From JAFGPL01 sp963781805 (lineage in GTDB: Bacteria; Bacteroidota; Bacteroidia; Bacteroidales; UBA10428), in NCBI GenBank assembly GCA_963781805.1, contig CAWAHF010000004.1, forward strand, positions 5,332,001-5,396,000: a stretch of 64,000 nt of DNA, written 5' to 3'. Positions 23,904 through 34,043 of this stretch are shown piece by piece. How positions within the stretch are numbered: the first letter of the stretch is position 1; each line of letters starts with the position of its first letter. The notes beneath the pieces were generated by a model. It saw only the letters and a program-made list of their open reading frames with translations. It was not told the origin of the DNA and did no database searches. A program made the translations under genes and the position numbers.

Positions 23904-24523
23904 GGTTTTAAGGTTTAATTGTGAAATAGTGTTATAGTATGTTTATTGGGTATTTATTTTGTGACAAATTGGTTTTAACTTTTTTCTTTCCCGGTAAAAT
24001 TTATTTAAACTTTAATTAATATCCCCTCTACTTATGTATTGTCAAAAACACCTAAAACCTTACCCTCATTTTTGAAATATTTTTAGTTTTTGGGATAATT
24101 TATAGGTAGACTAATTCTAAATAATGAAGAAGATTTTAATTTTAAATTACTTACTGAAGTATGGGTGAGCCTATTAATATTATTTAGGAGAATATAGAAA
24201 TGAAAAATAAAATGTGATTGCTAATTGAACAAAATATCTTCAATTTGTCAAACCTTATTAAAAAAGGGAATTAAATCATTTGTTAAAATAATTTTTCCAT
24301 ATTTATTAAAAACTGATTAGAATTTAAAACATTAAGGTTTCTATAGGTAAATTTTGTATGTAATTTTAATTTATAATTCGTGCATTCGTGGCTATCCTGA
24401 TTACCTTATCCTCTTTTCCCTCACTGGTTGCACCTTTATTAAAATATGCTGATATTTGCACGATTTTATCCGGATAACAAGTTGCCGGAAGCAAATTTTG
24501 AGTTTGAATAAATTGGAAGCGTT
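23904..24523. other. Intergenic region, no gene seen
   Basis: About 620 bp of very AT-rich DNA between the small HTH gene and the sulfatase gene. No frame, repeat or hairpin of note was found. It must contain the divergent promoters of both neighbours; no motif match is strong enough to call. Confidence 0.5.
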
Positions 24524-26356
24524 TTGAAAGCCAGAGTTCTATTTCTTTTAAGGTACCTGTTATTTTGGATGGTGTTTTTGGTGTTCGGTAAAATTCTGTT
24601 CCTGGCTATTTATTTTCATAAAACATCACAGTTGGGATTCCTTACCTTTTTAGGTGTATTTGGTCACGGAGCGGCACTTGATTTTTCCACGCTGGGGTAT
24701 TTATTGCTGCTACCCTTACTTTTCATTACTCTGACAAGCTTTAATAATGGAAGAATTTTATATATTCTCTTTAAATCTTATACCTGGATTTTATTGATTG
24801 TTTTCTCTATCCTGATCATGTCAGATATTGAAATTTATAAATACTGGGGTTTCAGACTGGACAAATCTTGTCTGGTTTATTTGTCGAATCCGGGAGATAT
24901 GTTTGCTTCCGTAGAATGGTATACCATACTCCTGGATATTTTATCAGCTGGAATTATTGCCGGCTTCTTTATTTTCATTGCCGAACGTTTTGTTTTAAGA
25001 AATCTTAAATTTTTTTCGAAAGCAGGATGGCTCTCACTGACAACGATTTTAATTGTCCCGCTGCTGATCATCCCAATCCGGGGTGGATTCGATACTTCGT
25101 CTATCAACGTTTCAAGCGCCTATTTCAGCAAGAATATGTTTGCCAACCATGCAGCAATAAATTTATTCTGGAACGTTGGTTATTCTTTAACCAATAAAGA
25201 TGACACTGAAAATCCTTTTAAATATTATTCAAAAGATACGGCTGACCTCTATCTGTCAGAACTTTATAAAACATTTAATACACATGCTCATGTCTTGAAA
25301 AATAAGCGACCTGACATTTTTCTTATCATACTTGAAAGTTATACCTCCAAACTCATTGAGCCCCTTGATGGCGAACCTGGAATTACACCCCGCTTCAACA
25401 AACTTACAGAAAAAGGGATTTTCTTTAAGCAGATCTATGCCACAGGAACCCGTTCCGAGAGAGGGATTGCCGCTTTAATAAGCGGTTTCCCATCGGTAGA
25501 TAATATTTCAATTATGGCCTATCCGCACAAATATAAAAATCTTCCGAGTTTGATTAAAATTCTACATGATACCGGTTATTCATCAGAATTTTATTATGGT
25601 GGAGACATTAATTTTTTTAATTTCAAGAGCTATTTTATGTCTATTGGCTATGACAAATTGGTATCTAAATCTGATTTTCATTCAAAAGATATCTTGTCAA
25701 AATGGGGAGTTCCTGATCATATTTTATTTGACAGATTAACTGATGATCTTGACAACAACCCCGATACACCCTTTATAAAGACCTTGTTTACCCTGAGCAA
25801 TCATGAACCTTTTGATATTCCGGTTAAGGGGCATTTTGGCGGTTCCGGACTGGACAACAGGTTATTTAGTGCAGCATATTATACGGACAGCTGTATTGGA
25901 CATTTTATTGATAATTTAAAACAATCTCCATGGTGGAATAAATCACTGGTGATTTTTATTGCTGATCATGGTATTATGTATCCGGGAAATTACCCGTACA
26001 ATGCCCGGCAAAATTACCATATACCCATGCTTTGGACAGGTGGTGCGATTTCAAAAGACACTGTGATAAATGCATTTGGTTCACAAAATGATATTCCTTT
26101 GACAATTTTGAACCAACTTGGAATAAAATCGGACAAATTTATTTTTAGCAGAGATATTTTAGCAGATCCTTCAAATAGCTTTGTAATCTATAATTTTAAA
26201 GATGGATTTGGTTATTTAAGCGATTCCGTTAAATTTCTATTCGACAGGAATTGGAAAAATGTTGAGTTTTTAGAGGATAGCAAGCCGGATAGTCAGCAAA
26301 TAAAGTATAGTAAAGCTTTTGCTCAGAAAGTCTATGACTATTTTCTTAATCCCTGA
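24524..26356 (+). CDS. LtaS-like membrane sulfatase/phosphoglycerol transferase
   Basis: The 610-residue protein has five N-terminal membrane segments (~5-190) and a C-terminal alkaline phosphatase/sulfatase-superfamily domain facing the periplasm. Visible motifs are LIILESYTSK (metal-binding Glu), GTRSERGIAALISG (nucleophile region), TLSNHEPFDIP and IADHGIMYPG (metal-binding Asp-His). Relatives move phosphoglycerol or phosphoethanolamine groups onto envelope lipids or glycans. The start is TTG at 24524, the only start giving the full first membrane helix. A paralogue follows at 26556. Confidence 0.87.
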   Translation: MKARVLFLLRYLLFWMVFLVFGKILFLAIYFHKTSQLGFLTFLGVFGHGAALDFSTLGYLLLLPLLFITLTSFNNGRILYILFKSYTWILLIVFSILIMSDIEIYKYWGFRLDKSCLVYLSNPGDMFASVEWYTILLDILSAGIIAGFFIFIAERFVLRNLKFFSKAGWLSLTTILIVPLLIIPIRGGFDTSSINVSSAYFSKNMFANHAAINLFWNVGYSLTNKDDTENPFKYYSKDTADLYLSELYKTFNTHAHVLKNKRPDIFLIILESYTSKLIEPLDGEPGITPRFNKLTEKGIFFKQIYATGTRSERGIAALISGFPSVDNISIMAYPHKYKNLPSLIKILHDTGYSSEFYYGGDINFFNFKSYFMSIGYDKLVSKSDFHSKDILSKWGVPDHILFDRLTDDLDNNPDTPFIKTLFTLSNHEPFDIPVKGHFGGSGLDNRLFSAAYYTDSCIGHFIDNLKQSPWWNKSLVIFIADHGIMYPGNYPYNARQNYHIPMLWTGGAISKDTVINAFGSQNDIPLTILNQLGIKSDKFIFSRDILADPSNSFVIYNFKDGFGYLSDSVKFLFDRNWKNVEFLEDSKPDSQQIKYSKAFAQKVYDYFLNP

Positions 26357-26387
26357 TACATAGGTAAGAATTAGTCGCATTTTTGTT

Positions 26388-26490
26388 ATCTGTGTTCTAT
26401 TCTTAATAGCACACAGATGGCACTGATTGAACAGATTTATCTGATCTGTGACCATCAGTTGCATCTGTCTCATCTGTGTTCTATTCTTAA
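26388..26490. repeat. ~84-bp repeat unit, copy of the CTGTGT/ACACAG family
   Basis: The 19-mer ATCTGTGTTCTATTCTTAA occurs at 26388-26406 and again at 26472-26490, a spacing of 84 bp. The interior (CACAGATGGCACTGATTGAA...) resembles, in the opposite orientation, the tandem repeats at 48981-49125 and 49549-49840. Confidence 0.7.
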
Positions 26491-26555
26491 AACTTATAAT
26501 TTCAGAAATTGGTCAGAATCATTAATTTTGGAACTTTATTTATTTAAACGCCGGC

Positions 26556-28391
26556 ATGCATTATTTTTCTTCATACCTCACGCTTCTTAGAAGATTACTG
26601 TTCATTTTAATCATATACACCTTATCACGTTTCGGTTATTTTCTTTTTAACCTGCAATGGTATGCAGGCATGAGCATTCACGATATTTTATATGCATTCA
26701 CAAAAGGAATTCTTTTTGATTTAAAAACCATCCTCTATATCAACCTGGTATTTATTCTTTTATCGCTGTTGCCATTCAATTTTATCTTTAAAAAATGGTA
26801 TCAGAACGCGCTGAAAATCTTTTTCTTCATTACCAATCTTATCCCGTTATGTTTTAATATCGCCGATTACCAATACTCAAAGTTTATTGGTAAACGAAGT
26901 GATATCAATCTTTTTGGGGTGAGGGAAGATATCAGGCAACAGTTTGGCCAGATGGCGCTCGATTTCTGGTACCTCGCAATCATTGCCATTTTATTTGGTT
27001 ATCTGCTTTGGAGATTCTACCCCCGAAAAATAACACAGAAGTACAAAATCAAAACAATGTATATCCTACCGGTCTTCGTTCTATTTTCTTCATTGCTGTT
27101 TCTTGGCCTCAGGGGCAGTCTGAAAGTAAAACCATTGTTACCGGTTGCAGCATATAACGGTTCGCCCGAAAGAGCAAACCTGATGTTGAATACGCCTTTT
27201 TGTATTATACACACCATCGGGAAACAACCGCTGGAAATTTTAAATTATTATACCGATGAAGAGCTTAATTCTTATTTAAAAAATCCTTATACCCTCTCTG
27301 ATACCGGTCATTTGGGCAGTAACATCATGATTATTATCGTTGAAAGTCTTTCCCGTGAGTTTGTCGGGCATTTGAATGGAACCGAAGGATTTACCCCGTT
27401 TTTGGATAGTCTCGCTTCTTATGGAATAACTTTCAGATACTGCCTGGCGAATGGACGTACCTCACAACAAGCCGTTCCTTCAATTCTCGCGGGTATTCCA
27501 CAATTTATGGATGAATCGATTGCCACATCCATCTATCAGACAGATAACTTTTTTTCCATACCGGTGCATCTGAAGAAATTCGGTTACAGCGCTTACTTCT
27601 TTCATGGGGGACATAATGGTACCATGGGATTTGATAAGTTCACAGGTAAGATGGGATACCAGTATTTTGGCTTGGATGAATATCCCAATATGGAAGATTT
27701 TGATGGTAGTTGGGGAATTTTTGACGGTCCTTACCTGAAATATGTTGCAGACACACTCAACAAGCTTCCCAAACCTTTTGTGGCATCTGTTTTCACGTTG
27801 AGTTCCCATCAGCCATATTCCATCCCAAAAAATCTGAAACACTTGTTTACCCGGGGGGATCATCCAGAACAGAATGCGATAGCTTACACCGATTATTCAT
27901 TAAGGGGCTTTTTCAACGAAGCAAAAAAATACGACTGGTATAAACATACCCTGTTTATCATCACAGCAGATCACACCTTTCCTGCGGTGGGTGTAAAATA
28001 TAAAGGCTTTATAGATGAATACCGGATTCCGCTGATCATGTATCATCCGGGAATAAAGCTGACGGCAGATTCCATGAATATAGTGGAACAGATAGACATC
28101 ATGCCTTCAGTCGGAGATTTTCTCGGAATTAATCCTGAAATCATGCCCAAATTTGGTAATTCTGTCTTTGCAGGAGATGTTAACCGCCATGGGATCATTT
28201 ACAATCATAGTGCATATTACCTGGTTAAAAAAGGATATTATATTGAAATGCTGATGGGTAATTTCAGGTACAGGGACTGGTATGACAAACCTGTTGAATT
28301 ACCGGATTCGTTAGTTCGCGATACCAGTCTTCTAAAAGCTTACAGGCAGTATTTCAATAACAGTCTGGTGAATAATTCGTTTATAAGATAA
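26556..28391 (+). CDS. LtaS-like membrane sulfatase/phosphoglycerol transferase, second copy
   Basis: The 611-residue protein has the same build as its neighbour: about five membrane segments (~10-185) and a sulfatase-type domain. Motifs are MIIIVESLSREF (metal-binding Glu), NGRTSQQAVPSILAG (nucleophile Thr region), TLSSHQPYSIP and ITADHTFPAVG (Asp-His). It is diverged enough from the first copy to suggest a different acceptor. The repeat at 26388-26490 separates them. An envelope-lipid or glycan modifying role is known for the family; the substrate here is not determinable. Confidence 0.87.
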   Translation: MHYFSSYLTLLRRLLFILIIYTLSRFGYFLFNLQWYAGMSIHDILYAFTKGILFDLKTILYINLVFILLSLLPFNFIFKKWYQNALKIFFFITNLIPLCFNIADYQYSKFIGKRSDINLFGVREDIRQQFGQMALDFWYLAIIAILFGYLLWRFYPRKITQKYKIKTMYILPVFVLFSSLLFLGLRGSLKVKPLLPVAAYNGSPERANLMLNTPFCIIHTIGKQPLEILNYYTDEELNSYLKNPYTLSDTGHLGSNIMIIIVESLSREFVGHLNGTEGFTPFLDSLASYGITFRYCLANGRTSQQAVPSILAGIPQFMDESIATSIYQTDNFFSIPVHLKKFGYSAYFFHGGHNGTMGFDKFTGKMGYQYFGLDEYPNMEDFDGSWGIFDGPYLKYVADTLNKLPKPFVASVFTLSSHQPYSIPKNLKHLFTRGDHPEQNAIAYTDYSLRGFFNEAKKYDWYKHTLFIITADHTFPAVGVKYKGFIDEYRIPLIMYHPGIKLTADSMNIVEQIDIMPSVGDFLGINPEIMPKFGNSVFAGDVNRHGIIYNHSAYYLVKKGYYIEMLMGNFRYRDWYDKPVELPDSLVRDTSLLKAYRQYFNNSLVNNSFIR

Positions 28392-28517
28392 TTAATTTCC
28401 TTAGCCTCAACATTAAATTAATTCAATATTTAGTTTTTGGACTTTGGGAAAAGTTCATAAAAAATCCTCAAAAAGTCAATAATTACTATATTTGAAAGAA
28501 CCAATAATTAAAATAGA

Positions 28518-29390
28518 ATGAAAGTAACTGGATTTTCTTTTATTAAAAATGCACTTATTTATGATTATCCAATTGTTGAAGCTATAACCTCGATTTTACC
28601 TTTATGTGATGAATTTATTGTTGCAGTTGGTAAATCAGATGATAGGACATATAACCTGATAGATAACATTGACAAAAGTAAAATAAAAATAGTGGAAACG
28701 GAGTGGAATGAATCAATGCGAGAGGGCGGAAGAGTTTTAGCGCTTGAGACTGACAAAGCATTTGCACAAGTATCGGAAGACACTGACTGGGCATTTTATA
28801 TTCAGGGAGATGAAGTAGTTCATGAAGACTACCTTGACAATATTAGAGAAAATATGTTACGTTTTAAAGATGACAAGAGAGTGGATGGATTATTATTTAA
28901 TTATTTGCATTTTTATGGTTCATACGATTATGTTGGCACTTCACTTAACTGGTACCGACATGAGATAAGAGTGATCAGAAATAATAAATCTATATATTCA
29001 TACAGGGATGCACAAGGATTTCGTAAGCAAAATAATCAAAAATTAAAGACTAAACCTATTGATGCTTATATTTATCACTATGGTTGGGTAAAGGAACCAA
29101 AAGCAATGCAGAGGAAACAGCAAAATTTCCATAAATACTGGCACAATGATAAATGGATTGAAGAAAATGTTATAGAGGCCGAGAAGTTTGACTATGCCCG
29201 CAATCTATCAAGTCTTTCAAAATTCTCCGGAACCCATCCTCTTGTAATGCAGAAAAGAATAGAATCCAAAAACTGGAAGTTTGAATATGATATTTCTTTC
29301 AACCGCACAACCAAAAAGGATAAAATCAAACGATTTATGAAAAAATATTTAGGCGTCGATTTTAGTTATAAGAACTATAAATTAATATGA
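28518..29390 (+). CDS. Family 2-like glycosyltransferase
   Basis: The 290-residue soluble protein begins MKVTGFSFIKNALIYDYPIV, with a GT-A-like fold suggested by EFIVAVGKSDDRTYN and DTDWAFYIQGDEVVHEDY (a QxDE-like metal/nucleotide site near residue 94). The pattern matches Bacteroidota glycosyltransferases acting on envelope polysaccharides. No membrane segment is present. It follows the two envelope-modifying sulfatases on the same strand by ~125 bp, which may reflect a shared envelope role. The donor and acceptor are unknown. Confidence 0.75.
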   Translation: MKVTGFSFIKNALIYDYPIVEAITSILPLCDEFIVAVGKSDDRTYNLIDNIDKSKIKIVETEWNESMREGGRVLALETDKAFAQVSEDTDWAFYIQGDEVVHEDYLDNIRENMLRFKDDKRVDGLLFNYLHFYGSYDYVGTSLNWYRHEIRVIRNNKSIYSYRDAQGFRKQNNQKLKTKPIDAYIYHYGWVKEPKAMQRKQQNFHKYWHNDKWIEENVIEAEKFDYARNLSSLSKFSGTHPLVMQKRIESKNWKFEYDISFNRTTKKDKIKRFMKKYLGVDFSYKNYKLI

Positions 29391-29600
29391 TACGCATTAT
29401 TTGATATTTCTAAAAAAATCAAGTAGTAATAAACTTGAAACCGGCAATAAAATATAATGAAGTGACTTTAGCATAGATTTATTGAAATCTCGTAATAAAT
29501 TCCTCTCTTATATTCTAACTTTGCTTATCAAATCAGTTCCGGATTTGGTATGAGTATTGATAAAATCATTTCATCTCCTGATAATTTAGCACCTTGAATT

Positions 29601-30608
29601 GTGAAAGAAGCGCTTTTTTATACTGCAATAGAGAATAATAAGGTGATCTGTAATTTATGTCCCCACAATTGTACCATTAAACCCGGAGCACTTGGGATTT
29701 GTAAGGTCAGAAAAAACATTGATGGCAGGTTGTTCAGTGAGAATTATGCCTTATTGTCTGCAATTAATTTTGATCCCATCGAAAAAAAACCGTTGTATCA
29801 TTTTTATCCTGATTCAGAAATTCTGTCGCTCGGAAGTGTGGGGTGTAATATGAAATGCAGGTGCTGTCAGAACTGGCAAATTTCCCAGACGACCATTCAG
29901 GACTTTCCACATAATAAAAAATATCAACCCGAAGAAATTGTGAGGTTGGCGAAATCGCGAAACAGCAATATTGGTGTGGCATATACCTATAATGAACCAA
30001 CCATCTGGTATGAATTTATGCTCGAAACAGCCAGTCTTGTGCATCAGCAAGGGATGAAAAATGTAATGGTATCCAATGGATTTATCAACAGAGAGCCTTT
30101 ATTGGAACTCGTTAAATATGTAGATGCATTTAACATCGATTTAAAAGCCTTTAACGATCATTTTTACAGATCGCAATCGGGTGCAAAACTGGAACCTGTT
30201 AAAGATACCCTTAAATTGCTGGTTAAAAACCAAAAACATGTTGAAATAACAAACCTGGTAATTCCGACATTAAACGATGATGAAAATGAATTTTCGGATA
30301 TGATAACATGGATTGCAGATGAACTGGGAAAAAATACAGTACTTCATTTATCCCGATATCATCCCATGTATAAGCTGGATATCAGATCAACAGGTTCCGA
30401 TGTGCTTGAAAAATTTTATTCCATTGCATCCGAAAAACTTAGCTATGTGTATGTTGGCAACATAAATATCAAAGATTACCAGGATACGAAATGCAGCAAT
30501 TGCGGAAAAACGGTTATAAAAAGATCGGGTTATTCTATTGAAATTAAAGGAATTGATGGAAATGGAAATTGCAAAAATTGTAGTGAACCAATCGCACTAT
30601 ATAATTAA
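29601..30608 (+). CDS. amrS: AmmeMemoRadiSam-type radical SAM enzyme
   Basis: The 335-residue protein starts at GTG (29601). The N-terminus has a metal-type Cys motif (CNLCPHNC), then GICKVRKN, then the radical SAM cluster motif CNMKCRCC within GSVGCNMKCRCCQNWQISQ. A C-terminal zinc-ribbon-like region (CSNCGK, NCKNCSE) closes it. This architecture matches the radical SAM member of the AmmeMemoRadiSam group, related to pyruvate formate-lyase activases. Its usual partners (AMMECR1 and MEMO homologues) are not in the flanking DNA. The reaction is not established from sequence. Confidence 0.85.
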   Translation: MKEALFYTAIENNKVICNLCPHNCTIKPGALGICKVRKNIDGRLFSENYALLSAINFDPIEKKPLYHFYPDSEILSLGSVGCNMKCRCCQNWQISQTTIQDFPHNKKYQPEEIVRLAKSRNSNIGVAYTYNEPTIWYEFMLETASLVHQQGMKNVMVSNGFINREPLLELVKYVDAFNIDLKAFNDHFYRSQSGAKLEPVKDTLKLLVKNQKHVEITNLVIPTLNDDENEFSDMITWIADELGKNTVLHLSRYHPMYKLDIRSTGSDVLEKFYSIASEKLSYVYVGNINIKDYQDTKCSNCGKTVIKRSGYSIEIKGIDGNGNCKNCSEPIALYN

Positions 30609-30665
30609 AGATGATTCATATTTAGTGTAAGCAGGAAAACTTCACTTTTAAGCCATCCTGAACTC

Positions 30666-30686
30666 CTGCCTTGCTGGCCTCGGCAG
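30666..30686. repeat. Short palindromic repeat
   Basis: CTGCC and GGCAG arms flank TTGCTGGCCTC. The sequence is followed by ACAGG, as in the elements at 11523-11548. Confidence 0.5.
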
Positions 30687-30740
30687 ACAGGTGATTCAGG
30701 ATCTATAAGCTTTTGGTTATGAGATGCTGAAATAGATATC

Positions 30741-30766
30741 CACCGCGAAAGCTTTGGCAGGCGGGA
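30741..30766. repeat. Short palindromic repeat
   Basis: CCGC and GCGG arms flank an AAAGCTTT palindrome and GGCAGG. It is similar in composition to the elements inside the primase gene. Confidence 0.5.
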
Positions 30767-30920
30767 ATTTAACATGACTTCGGTTATTGGATTTAAGGAG
30801 TTTTTTTGCAGTTACTATTTAATAAAACAGCTTGCAACTATAATAAAATTATTACGTCGTTGTAACTAAAAGATATTTCAGGCGTCATAAAAATATGTTA
30901 TAACCTAAACCTAAATCTGT

Positions 30921-33356
30921 ATGTTCAAAAATTTTTTTACGGTTGCCCTGAGAAATATTTCCAGACAAAAATCGTATGTATTCATTAATATCGCAGGGCT
31001 TGCAATTGGAATTGCGGCTTCGTTAATAATAATTCTGTTTGTGATAAACGAATTCAGTTTCGACAGGTTTAATAAAAATCACAAGCAAATTTACCGGGTA
31101 TATCTCGATGGTAAAATCGGAGAATCCGAGATAAAAGGAGCATGGACAGCTGCACCTACTGCAAGGGCTTTATTGAACGAGATTCCTGAGGTGAAAGATG
31201 CCATCCGTATGGACGAATGGGATGAAACAATTGTTAAAATTGACGACCGGAGTTTTGTCGAAAAACACCTGATGCTTGCTGATTCAAGCTTTTTCAATAT
31301 ATTCTCTATTCCTCTTATCCAGGGAGATCCTAAAACTGTTCTGGCAGCATCGCATAATGTGGTGTTGACTAAAGATGCAGCGAAAAAATATTTTGGAAAT
31401 GAAGATCCTGTCGGGAAACAGCTGCTTATGAATTCTGATACCTCCTATTATACGGTTACGGGAGTTATGGAAAATGTTCCGGAAAATGCCCATTTCGAAT
31501 TTAATATGCTTGCGTCATTCAAAACCCATTGGAATGCTAACAATGAATCATGGCTTTCGAACAATTTTGCTACATATCTCTTGCTTAAAGAAGGAAGTTC
31601 CGCAAAGGAAGTCGAAGTAAAGATTAAATCCATTCTTGAAAAATATATCGGTCCGCAGATACAGCAAGCGCTGGGAATATCACTCGAAGAATGGACTGCT
31701 GCCGGTAACAGGTATGGCCTGAAACTTCAACCCTTGGATGATATCCATCTGGATACATCGATAGAGCATGGTTTTAAACCATCTAACAATAAAAAATATG
31801 TTTATATCTTTTCAATCATTGCCCTGCTAATCATAGTTGTTGCCATAATAAATTACATGAATCTGTCTACGGCAAGATCAGTAAAACGGGCGAAAGAGGT
31901 AGGATTGCGAAAGGTTACAGGTTCTTCAAAAGGTCAGCTCATCGGGCAGTTTTTATTTGAATCGGTTTTACTGAGTTTTGTCTCTTTAATTTTATCAATC
32001 ATTCTTGTACAATTAGCGCTTCCTGCTATAAATAAGTACACCCAGCTAAATTTATCCCTCGATTTGCTTGCAAGGTGGTATTATATCCCTTCGCTTATTA
32101 TCCTGGCCGTTATTATTGGAATTGCTGCAGGTAGCTATCCTTCCTTTGTGCTTTCTTCATTTAAGCCGGTGGCTGTATTTTCAGGCATCCAGAAAGGTTC
32201 CCGAAAAAGTCTGCTCAGAAGTATTCTTGTGGTGTTTCAATTTTGGATTTCTATCATCATAATTCTGGGAACTATTATCATTTATCGCCAGATACATTTT
32301 ATGCTGAATAAAGATCTTGGATTCGACAAGGAACAATTATTGGTCATTAAAAGGGCTGAAGCCCTCGGTAATTACGACAAAATCAAGATCTTTCAGGATG
32401 AACTTCGAAAATATCCCGGAGTTATCGCATCCACCAATTCAACCTCGGTTCCAGGTTATACAAACAGCAATAATGGTTATATGATTGACGGCAGAAGTAC
32501 CAGTGATCAAACCGTTTTAATGAATACCAACTGGATTGATGATGACTATATTGATACCTATGGTATTAAATTAAAAGAAGGCAGATTTTTTTCGAAAGAT
32601 TATCCGACAGATAGCGTGAGTGTAGTGATTAATGTTAGCGCTGCGAAAAAGTTTGGATTTAGCAATCCATTGTCCGAAAGATTTATTCAACCTGGTCAAA
32701 ATCCGGAAGACAGAACAAAACTGAACGTTATAGGAGTAGTTGAAAATTTCAATTATCAATCGTTGCACGAGGATATCAGTCCGTATGTATTTATCAGAAA
32801 ACCCAAATCGTGGAACTGGGGCGGCTATATTACTGTCAGGATGGCACCGGGTGACATAAAACAAACAGTTAAAAATATAGAGAAGGCATGGAAGAATTTT
32901 GCACCGTCAGATCCGATTCAGTATTTCTTTATGGATGAAGAATTCGACCACATGTATCATGAAGAGATCCGTACCAGCAAAATTGCATTCGGTTTTGCTA
33001 TTCTGGCCATCGTTATTGCATGCCTGGGATTATTCGGACTGACATCTTATGCTTCCGAACAGCGAACAAAAGAAATAGGAATAAGAAAAGTGTTGGGTTC
33101 GTCTGCCTCAAGCCTGATTATATTACTTACACGCGAAGTATTTATACTGGTTTCAATTGCTACAATACTGGCATGGCCGGTTACCTATTTTATTATGAAA
33201 AACTGGCTTCAGAATTTTTATTACCGGACCAGCCTGTCGGCATGGGAATTTATAATGTCATTTGTGCTTGCAGTAATTATTGCAATGTTCACAGTTATCT
33301 ACAGGGCGTATGTGGTGGCAAGAAGCAATCCTGCGGAAGCTTTGAAATATGAATGA
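30921..33356 (+). CDS. ABC transporter permease, MacB/FtsX type
   Basis: The 811-residue protein starts MFKNFFTVALRNISRQKSYV, the usual opening of Bacteroidota MacB-like permeases. It has one N-terminal membrane segment, a periplasmic MacB_PCD domain (~40-270), a first FtsX block of three segments (~285-425), a second periplasmic domain, and a second FtsX block (~690-800) containing ASEQRTKEIGIRKVLGSSA. These permeases drive export or mechanotransmission using a separate ATPase, which is not encoded next door. The substrate is unknown. Confidence 0.9.
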   Translation: MFKNFFTVALRNISRQKSYVFINIAGLAIGIAASLIIILFVINEFSFDRFNKNHKQIYRVYLDGKIGESEIKGAWTAAPTARALLNEIPEVKDAIRMDEWDETIVKIDDRSFVEKHLMLADSSFFNIFSIPLIQGDPKTVLAASHNVVLTKDAAKKYFGNEDPVGKQLLMNSDTSYYTVTGVMENVPENAHFEFNMLASFKTHWNANNESWLSNNFATYLLLKEGSSAKEVEVKIKSILEKYIGPQIQQALGISLEEWTAAGNRYGLKLQPLDDIHLDTSIEHGFKPSNNKKYVYIFSIIALLIIVVAIINYMNLSTARSVKRAKEVGLRKVTGSSKGQLIGQFLFESVLLSFVSLILSIILVQLALPAINKYTQLNLSLDLLARWYYIPSLIILAVIIGIAAGSYPSFVLSSFKPVAVFSGIQKGSRKSLLRSILVVFQFWISIIIILGTIIIYRQIHFMLNKDLGFDKEQLLVIKRAEALGNYDKIKIFQDELRKYPGVIASTNSTSVPGYTNSNNGYMIDGRSTSDQTVLMNTNWIDDDYIDTYGIKLKEGRFFSKDYPTDSVSVVINVSAAKKFGFSNPLSERFIQPGQNPEDRTKLNVIGVVENFNYQSLHEDISPYVFIRKPKSWNWGGYITVRMAPGDIKQTVKNIEKAWKNFAPSDPIQYFFMDEEFDHMYHEEIRTSKIAFGFAILAIVIACLGLFGLTSYASEQRTKEIGIRKVLGSSASSLIILLTREVFILVSIATILAWPVTYFIMKNWLQNFYYRTSLSAWEFIMSFVLAVIIAMFTVIYRAYVVARSNPAEALKYE

Positions 33357-33367
33357 TACTACTGGCA

Positions 33368-33916
33368 TTATAACAGTTTGTTTTTTAACTCAATCAGTTC
33401 ATTCAGTTCGGAACCCATGTCGATATTAATCGAGTCGGCGTAAGGCAGGATATATTCAGTGGTTTCATCCAGATAACGTTTTATAAATTCCATATTGTTG
33501 ATGACTGCCAGCGATGCAACATTGGATATCCTGTCTGCCAGCTTTAAAACCCTGGCATATTTGCTTCCCTGATTCATAATTCGGGTCAGATATTCACTTT
33601 TAGGTTCGGTTTCGTCATTAACTTCCCGGATGGTCATTTCGTCAACGAGTTTCAGTACGGCTTCACCATCACTGTCGAGTTGCCTTATCTGTTCATGCAA
33701 AATATCCCGGGAATAAATTCCGTCCTCGATAAAATCATGAAGAATTGCTGCTTTGAGTAAGATTCGGTCGCGGTATCCATATTCCAGCAAAATGGTAAAC
33801 GTCTCCAACTGGTGTCTGAACATTGTACCAACACCTTTTCTTTTTTTCTCTTTCAGACTTAGCGCCAGGCTAAGGTAAGGCCAAATATTGAAATCCAACG
33901 TACTTAAATCTTTCAT
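33368..33916 (-). CDS. HD-domain hydrolase, SpoT/MESH1-like
   Basis: From the preferred ATG at 33916 (MKDLSTLDFN) the protein has 182 residues. Motifs of the (p)ppGpp hydrolase HD domain are visible: HQLETFTIL (His), ILHDFIED (His-Asp) and KLADRISNVASL, corresponding to the conserved KLADRxxN of SpoT. No synthetase or TGS domain is present, so it is a small stand-alone hydrolase. Alarmone or other nucleotide pyrophosphate cleavage is the likely reaction. An earlier in-frame ATG at 33958 is less likely. It is divergent from the helicase gene at 34044. Confidence 0.75.
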   Translation of the reverse strand: MKDLSTLDFNIWPYLSLALSLKEKKRKGVGTMFRHQLETFTILLEYGYRDRILLKAAILHDFIEDGIYSRDILHEQIRQLDSDGEAVLKLVDEMTIREVNDETEPKSEYLTRIMNQGSKYARVLKLADRISNVASLAVINNMEFIKRYLDETTEYILPYADSINIDMGSELNELIELKNKLL

Positions 33917-34043
33917 GTGAGATGGTTCAGAGTGTAAAGTTAACGATAATAATGCCAAATTAACTTTCCAAAAATATTAACTTTTGGAAAGTTTGTAGCA
34001 ACAAACTACTTTTACTTTCTAACAAACCGATACGATAACACCA

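Larger units (their letters stand above)
30609..30920. other. Intergenic region with two palindromic repeats
   Basis: No gene is seen. Two short palindromic repeats lie at 30666-30686 (CTGCC to GGCAG) and 30741-30766 (core CCGCGAAAGCTTTGGCAGG). Both resemble the elements inserted in the right-hand primase gene. The promoter of the permease gene should be near the right end. Confidence 0.6.
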
